In this document: positions 57,644-64,000 of the stretch, one piece after another
How the letters are laid out: every line of letters starts with the position of its first letter
How positions within the stretch are numbered: the stretch's first letter is position 1
Assembly (NCBI RefSeq): GCF_014529535.1
Contig: NW_023503941.1
Coordinates: 3,284,942-3,348,941 of the forward strand
From: Bradysia coprophila
Taxonomy: Eukaryota; Arthropoda; Insecta; Diptera; Sciaridae
DNA length: 64,000 bases
Direction: 5' to 3'
The notes under the pieces: model-generated
The model's database searches: none
What the model saw: only the letters and a program-made list of their open reading frames with translations
Told to the model about the DNA's origin: nothing
Translations under genes and position numbers: made by a program

Positions 57644-57945
57644 CTACTCACAACCGAGCCAAAAATTAGCATCATCGTCATCGCCTGATTAACATGTATT
57701 AGAAACGAAAATTAATCCGCGCTGATCGGCCAACTGAACAAACAGTGTCACTGCTTGTTTTCTTCAAACTTTAATTCAGTTTTGCCCGAAAACTGCATCA
57801 TCTCTATTGACGTACTTAGTTCAAATTCAAGTTCAAGTAAACAAAGGTAATTTTCGAGGCAAATTTATTCGCCAGATTGTCGACGAAAATGCTCAATTAT
57901 TTATGAGCGGAGTCTTAAAATGCATTGACGCATTTTCTTCTAGGT

Positions 57946-58530
57946 GAACATGTGGCAGTTCATCATATATAAAAATCCATTGGAATTTGCTTTAATGCGA
58001 AAACAGATAGGTAATGGCTCCATTACCTATCAGTTTTTAGGGAGGTAGAGTGATTTTTCGCCTTCGGCTCAGAACTTCACACTGGCCAAAATAAAAATTT
58101 GGAAACCGTTAGGGTTAGGTAATGGACTATTAATAGTTTAATTTTGTAAATTACCGCATGAAGATGGAAATAAGACTTGAATTAATAGAGAAATCAAATC
58201 GAATTCTCAGTGTTTAACTTATTGCCGCTATCGTCCAATAAAAACAACAAAGTATTCAATACAAAACACAGTCGTCAGTTTTCCAGCCGTTTACTTGACA
58301 GTTGGAATTAAAACAGTGCAAAAGTCTTCTAAACAATAGAAACGCCACGGTTTCAAATAGCTGAAATTTGACAGTGTTGTCCAAAATTCTTCTAAACATG
58401 GAAACATTTTCTTTAACATGTACTGATAAACGGCACAACATGCTCAAATAATAAAGATAATAATTTGAAATAATAATATCAACTGGCGTCAGTTGACCTG
58501 AAGTCGATGAATGAATTTTTTGTATTACCT
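57946..58530. other. Intergenic, nothing recognised
   Basis: The 1,408-bp spacer is absent here. A 142-codon minus frame (58684-58256) has no domain and overlaps repeat sequence related to 9830-9920. Confidence 0.5.
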
Positions 58531-58922
58531 TATAGATCATTTTCATGACCTTGTAAACGTCAGACACGATCCCAGCTGTCAGACATGTCGAAAAATATCG
58601 AATGAATAGGTTTCTTCCATCGTACGGTAAAAACGAATTTTGACAGGCCGAAAACAACCGACCGTCATCCATAGAAGCAAACATAACCGCAACTTAAACA
58701 AATTTGTTCGTTAAAACTTCAAAGTGAGGTTGTGTTGGCTTCTCTGTGGATGACGATTGACATTTTGAACGGCCTTGGAAGAGACCTATAGAACGAACAA
58801 TTTTCATGTAAAAACCAGTAAATTGAACGCAGTCAACGTCAATTAATTGAGGTTAAGGACTACTGGACGAAACATTTAGTGGGGTTACGTTGACAAGTAC
58901 CGTATAATGAAAATGATCTATA
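58531..58922. mobile_element. Inverted-repeat element (family of 10213-10347)
   Basis: TATAGATCATTTTCAT and its inverse ATGAAAATGATCTATA form the ends. Inner CGAAACATTTAGTGGGGTTA resembles the smaller relative. Confidence 0.6.
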
Positions 58923-60204
58923 ATGAAGTAAATCATGAGTGCGTGTTAGCAGAGCGCCCGTGACGCAAGTTCTATTACTATAAGAAAACAAAAATTTGAC
59001 GTAGACTGCATATATATACAGCAAATATTGAATTCGTCAATTCAATTCCGTATGACTCCAAATCAGCTTTGAAAAAATCTGGGTGTCCGTGTGAGTTCAA
59101 CGAGCCATGGAAATGCAATAAATCTTCCAAGAAGCTAGATTTTCACACAAATTGGTCGATTTCAGTACTTTGAACGAACTGAAAAAATCCTACGTTACTT
59201 TGTGGTTCCTTCCGTCCGTCTCTCCGTGTTTCTAGTTAGAGGAATATCTTCTAAGGTTTCCTCTGCCACTTTGTGACGCAAAATTTCTTTGTTAAATTTT
59301 TTTTTTCTAGAATTTGTTCGGTCAAATTTTTACTTTTACAATTTTTTGCGTACAAGCGGAGAATGCGTCACCGATATCGATATCAGTTGTTTTGGAAATA
59401 TGCACAGGGACTTGCGTCACGTTTGAGTGTTTTTGACTGATGAATTTTACGCAGTAAAAAGCTACATTCAATTTCAATCGTTTTGGGGTGATGAGATGTA
59501 CACGAATGACGTCACGCTAAAATAAGGATTTTTTGATACTTCCTCCCACTTGTCACGCTAAATCACATTTTTATACCACCCAACACCCTAAAATTATCTC
59601 ACACTTTAAACTGAACTGCGCTTTCAAAGCTAATACAATAATTATGTCGTGCTGCAATCTCATCATGTCCGGAGCGATAGCTGATTTGGAATTTGGTATA
59701 TTCGATAAAGTATGTTGGGCAGCAGGAAATGTATGGTACCTTTTGTTAGAACGTTCAGGATCCGTGGACGAGATTAAGTCAGACCAAAATAATAAGACGT
59801 CTGTTTTAGAGTATTGACCAAGAGACAATGTTTATTCAAGTATAAAAGGTGGCTCTATATAATGTTATGATATTGATACCACCACTGGTAACGGATGGGC
59901 ATGATGTTCTTAACATTAAAAGCTACGATGATAATTCACAATGACAACACCTTTCAGGGGCTGGGCAGCTGGAACAATTTCGTCAATTTCGGGGTATGTT
60001 GTTGGGCAATTGGAAACATTTGGTCTCATTCGGGGTAGCTGATTTTCACCAAATTTTCGATTTTCGTCAAATTCGTGAAATTTTGCCAACTTTTGTGAAA
60101 TTTCGTCATGTTTTGAGTAATTTCGTCAAATTTTTGACCTAAAACTTTGAAAACGAATGATATCCCAACAAAATCTCTACGAGACAGGATTGTTGTTGTT
60201 GTTG
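58923..60204. other. Intergenic, nothing recognised
   Basis: AT-rich; TTTCGTCAA-type short repeats occur at about 59975-60130. Small overlapping frames at 59533-59828 have no domain. Confidence 0.45.
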
Positions 60205-61310
60205 TTTGTTTTCTAAAAAATATTTGCTTCTAGTTGATTTTACACACAATCTGTGCTTAATCTGGTTTTAAAAGATAACGGGTAACACTACTACACGCTT
60301 TGTTCTAAGTGAAGGATGGGCAACACCACATACCCTATTCCATGTGATAGATGGGTAAAACGCTTTTCTGATTAAACTGGGATAGTAGTTTGGGTCACTA
60401 CACTAACTGAGTCAGTATTCTGACAGGATTAGTACGTTGACAAAAGGAATTTTTCGTTTTTCTTTCTGTTTTCTTGGTTTTTCTTTTTTGGTTATTCGTG
60501 TCAGTGTCAATGTTTTTGGTTTGTGTGTTTGTAAGATTTCTGTTTTTGCGGTTTCTGGTTTTGTGTGAAATTTGAGTGGTTTTTGTGTGGAAGCGAGTGA
60601 ATTTTGTGTGGAAACGAGTGAGATGATCCGTGCGTGGGTTGGTGGGGTGAGTGAGTTTTATTTTGTTTTTTTCTATAAGGTTTTTGTTCCATCTTTGTCT
60701 TTTGATTGAGATGAATTTTCTCTTTGTTGTGCTACGTTTTGTGTAGCAGCTTCTCACTAAATTTCGAAATTTCCATCGAAAGGTGGCAGAACTTTTATTC
60801 TTCAAATTACTAGTTCAATCAGAAGATTTACTGCTGTCTAGTGTAACGGACCAGAGGAAACGACTGAAGATGGTTAGACCACGCTAACCTTTGACTGCCA
60901 CTGTATCCGGAGGTCGAAACAGCATTTTATCTCCACTTTCGCTTCACGCGATCCATGGGAAAGGGAAGAGCAATTATGCTCTGTTTGTTTGGTTTTGGTG
61001 TTTGTATTGCATATTAGATAAAACCACCCCTGGAATTAGTATGTTTTCCAGGTAAAATAAAGTTTTGTACCATTGGTCGATTACAATGATCTCTACAATA
61101 AGAAAGGTGGGAAAGGGAAGAGCAACAGCTCTGTTAAGAATTACTGAAGAATTGTCATAAGCCTATGTTAGAGTACACCATCCCTGGATTGATCAATATA
61201 TCCAGGCTAAAGAACAATTTTGTAATTTTGGATGATTACTGCGTTTATCAAATTCGGTGTCTCCCGCCTACGTGGTTGTCTTAACCTTTTCTTTCACAAA
61301 CTTTCCTTCG
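60205..61310. mobile_element. 34572-type MITE split by a ~970-bp insertion
   Basis: Left MITE part ends ACACACAATCTGTGCTTAAT (about 60252) and the matching part resumes ACTGCGTTTATCAAATTCGG at about 61227. Between them, two diverged direct repeats begin GGGAAAGGGAAGAGCAA (60957 and 61110), each with CCCTGGA and a following CCAGG. A lysine-rich frame (60805-60398) is not convincing as a gene. Confidence 0.5.
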
Positions 61311-61941
61311 TGAGTGTCATATTGTATGTATTCCACTCATATTGCGTGATAAGGTCATAACGGATTTCACCATATGCAATAGCTCTGTTCCAAGGCTAAA
61401 CGAATTGTCAAATTTCATCCATAGAGACATAACCTCATCAATATTTATATGAAAACCAATCTCTGTTAATTAAATCGTGTTCGTTCGGCCAGTCAAAGTT
61501 CGTGGAACAAACATATACATGTTATGCATTGACGTAGGAGGTCAGGATAAGGAATGCGGATAAACGCTGAAGCGTGGCGCCGTTGTAATTTCTCCGGTCC
61601 GGTATAACTGAAATTTATTCTCAAGCTCGAGTGAAGCTTATTGGTGCAGTCCTGTCAGTCGATGAAACTAGAAAAGTAGCCAAATAATGAAAGTGTTCGA
61701 ATGTGTATGTTTAGCGAATTGTAACAGCAAATGAAACCAAAACAGTCAATTTGAAATATTTTTATTTTACGAATTTTATTATCACAGTTTGCACATAGGT
61801 CTAAGTAAAATTAAATTTCAAAATTCGATCTGCGATTCTATCACACAAGAGAGGAGAAAAGTAAGATATCCAATTCTCCATTATACATTCCACATGTTCT
61901 ATCAGTGTTACGATATTTTCGTAAGTATTAGTGTGGCCTCT

Positions 61942-62072
61942 CAGTCGTCCGTTTTCATTCCGTTTCGCCTCCGTGTACGTGACAGTTGTCATTTTAAACA
62001 AAATGTGCTCAATTGAATGAAATGCAGACTGTCATGTACACGGAGGCAAAACGGAATGAAAACGGACGACTG
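61942..62072. mobile_element. MITE with CAGTCGTCCGTTTTC ends
   Basis: CAGTCGTCCGTTTTCATTCC is repeated inverted at the right end. It is present at the equivalent place in the duplicate (about 51511-51639), so it predates the duplication. Confidence 0.75.
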
Positions 62073-62105
62073 TGAATTCAGACTTCCAATCGTTGAAAAT
62101 GTCAA

Positions 62106-62325
62106 GGCTGTAAATTTTGGGGAGGTCACGCAGATCGTCTTTTTATTGGATACGCGGGAACACACCATTTCTGATGATTTTACATGTAACAAAAGTCACC
62201 AAATCATCACGGCGACGAGAATCATCACAGGAGGTGAATTTTTGTATGAAATCCACCATTTTATCGTCAACTATGATACGTCACTCACGTATCTGCGTGA
62301 CCTCCCCAAAGTTAACAGCTTTGGA
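62106..62325. mobile_element. Inverted-repeat element downstream of the sugar transporter
   Basis: GCTGTAAATTTTGGGGAGGT followed by CACGCAGAT is matched inverted by ATCTGCGTGACCTCCCCAAA. It also occurs in the duplicate at about 51673-51895. Confidence 0.65.
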
Positions 62326-62387
62326 AAATGTGACTTCTTCATTTTCTCGAAATTGCGAGAAACTCAATCCTATCATCTCACTCCAAT

Positions 62388-64000
62388 CTAGTTTTCAACG
62401 TCTACCCTTAAGTAGCCCTCTTTAACGTCAACAATTGACTTCTTGCGAAACATTTCTCCGATTTCCTTCAAAGTCTTACCCTTGGTCTCTGGTACCAGGA
62501 AATAAACGTAGACCATGCTCAACAAGGACATTACACCGAAGAACAAAAACAAATTGTTGTGGCCAAACGCATCAATAAATGTGGGATAGAGTTTTACAAC
62601 AACAAACGTCAAGGTAAATGCAACGCTTAATGTTATACCGGATGCCAGTCCGCGTGCGTTAGCTGGATACATTTCGCCCAGTAGCGTAAACGGGATCGTT
62701 AGTAAACCTGTAGCGTGAATAAAGATTTTACTTCGATGAAATGTCTCAAGTCCAGGGCTTACTTTAGAGAATTTTAATTCTGAAAATTCCTAAAATTCCG
62801 AAAAAATTATGAAAAATTCCGAAAAATTATTTCAGAATTTTTCGGAATTTTTTCAGAATTTTCGGAATTTTCAGAATTAAAATTCTCTAAAGTAAGCCCT
62901 GCTCAAGTCAGACATGAATTCACGCCGTAAGTGCGCTAAAAATTCAAAATGGAAAGTATAACGCAGCGCTAAGTCGTGCTTCCAATCGGACAAGCTTTGA
63001 TGTTGTTGGCCCACTCGTTCACCTAAAATTCTAGGGCGCACTTACGGCGTCAATTTAATCTTTTTATGAAGACCGATGGAACAGGGAAGGCGGAAAGGGA
63101 TTGGTCAATATTCGGTAATTATTCACTCACCGATAGTACTGCACAGGACAAATAATAAGATTAACGTGACTGGAATCCATGTCAGTGTGTCCGCGTAGTA
63201 CTTCGTGTAAATCATCAAACTGAACATGCAAACAGCCATGGAAAAGCCGGATAACATAGTGGGAATGCGTCGACCCACCGAATCCAACACGAACATAATG
63301 CCAAAGGTGGCAACGAGACGGGTAGCACCAATCAGAACCGCACACAAGAAAGGATCCAAATTAACGCCGGCTGCTTGCGAAAATGACACCGCATACACGA
63401 TGACGATGAAGATCCCGCAAAACTGTTGGAACGCAAAAAATCCGATCATGATACCCATTGGCTTGTACACTTCCGGTCTGGTCAGTTTGTCCATAACAGT
63501 TTCGTTCTGTTCATTTCGCGTACGACTCTGGTGTTGGAGGTGTGTGATCTCGTTGCTCAGCTCCGGATTTGTGAAGCTTCCCACGCGCGGCAGCCCCTTG
63601 AACAGTCTAAGAGATTTTTCGGCTTCGTCGATGCGACCCTTCGACGCCAACCAATTCGGAGATTCAGGTATGAATGACAGTAAGATCGTGGCGGCTACAG
63701 AAATTCCACACGCAATGCCACTTATCAGCCGCCAATTTGTCTGTAAAAGAATTCAGTCATTGGTTGAGTTTCGATGTTTTGTCTTTAATTGAGATGCAAT
63801 GCCTTACTGGTATGAAAAACCCGAGCATATAAATCAACATGATACCAGTTGCTATCGAACAGGAGCCGAGCACCACTAATCGCCCTCTAATTTTTGGATG
63901 GGCGATTTCGGCTGTGTAGACACTCGATGGACCAGTGGAAAATCCAGTCGATATGCCAATGATGATACGCGCTGCAATTATCTGCGCAAACATTACATCT
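62388..64000 (-). CDS. Tret1-like facilitated sugar transporter, 3' part (5' end beyond window)
   Basis: Exons on the reverse strand: 64000(or beyond)-63808, 63740-63131, 62707-62388. Introns are 67 and 423 bp, GT-AG and in phase. Visible features are in order: ARIIIGISTGFSTGPSSVY with TAEIAHPKIRGRL (conserved E and RG of sugar-porter helices 4-5), PESPNWLASKGRIDEAEKSL (PESPxWL signature), GFFAFQQFCGIFIVIVYA (QQ of helix 7), VLDSVGRRIPTM (D-x-x-GRR), GLLTIPFTLLGEMYPANARG, and VPETKGKTLKEI (PETKG signature). By family it carries trehalose or hexose across the plasma membrane. The 423-bp intron hosts two MITEs. Confidence 0.92.
62753..62901. mobile_element. hAT-type MITE in a transporter intron, 8-bp target duplication
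   Basis: A near-perfect palindromic element, 149 bp, with ends CAGGGCTTACTTTAGAGAAT. It is flanked by CTCAAGTC at 62745-62752 and 62902-62909. The duplicate locus (52198-52205) has a single CTCAAGTC, the empty site. The 8-bp duplication and CAGGG ends fit hAT-derived MITEs. Confidence 0.9.
62921..63050. mobile_element. MITE with CGCCGTAAGTGCGC ends
   Basis: CGCCGTAAGTGCGC at about 62922 is matched inverted by GCGCACTTACGGCG at about 63033-63046. A version is also present in the duplicate (about 52229-52313), so it predates the duplication. Confidence 0.7.

Noticed and set aside
60398-60805. 135-codon Lys/Thr/Asn-rich minus ORF
   Set aside because: Low-complexity TTTTG-rich sequence read backwards; no domain, and located inside a repeat insertion.
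63226-63792. 188-codon plus-strand ORF opposite the sugar transporter
   Set aside because: Exact antisense shadow of the well-supported transporter exon, extending across its intron.

Overview
This window looks like nuclear DNA of an insect, most likely a dipteran of the lower-fly type. The reasons are: short (58-70 bp) GT-AG introns; an AT-rich, transposon-laden background; a Tret1-type sugar transporter, an MFSD4/NAGLT1-type transporter and BTB-BACK-PHR genes; BEL/Pao, RTE/jockey-like, PIF/Harbinger, hAT-MITE and foldback elements. The species is inferred, not proven. I recognised no rRNA, tRNA or CRISPR array.

Left (1-12.5 kb): a decayed LINE reverse transcriptase fragment, a palindromic minisatellite, several MITEs, then one transporter gene (MFS, six exons, 449 aa) whose first two exons lie at 2.68-2.84 kb and the rest at 10.74-12.19 kb. 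Its 7.9-kb second intron is filled by a 5.3-kb palindromic (foldback) element with a second foldback nested inside.

Centre-left (12.6-34.4 kb): the most striking part. Six essentially identical two-exon genes for a secreted, acidic, helix-repeat protein of 282 aa (copies A-F) alternate in orientation (- + - + - +). They form three head-to-head palindromes with 1.4-kb arms and a spacer of exactly 1,408 bp. The spacer of the first palindrome is inverted relative to the other two. Tail-to-tail neighbours are separated by two near-identical ~3.1-kb blocks holding broken BEL/Pao pol and another ORF on the opposite strand. The third palindrome carries a 2.1-kb foldback/MULE-like insertion with a perfect 9-bp target duplication. 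A diverged seventh copy (G, minus) sits at 56.7-57.6 kb, and its 3' flank is an inverted copy of that of F.

Centre-right (34.4-50.4 kb): MITEs, an RTE-like LINE remnant, and two tandem BTB-BACK-PHR paralogues flanking a 6-kb foldback element. The arms of that element carry a 157-bp satellite, and its loop contains an orphan proline-rich exon.

Right (51-64 kb): a truncated duplicate of a sugar-transporter gene, an apparently intact PIF/Harbinger transposon (DDE transposase plus MADF protein, 32-bp TIRs, TAA target duplication), gene copy G, a repeat-rich stretch, and the 3' part of the intact Tret1-like gene, which runs off the window end.

The general picture is one secreted-protein gene amplified by inverted duplication and homogenised by gene conversion, in a region where paralogous 'empty sites' let several transposon insertions be read precisely.
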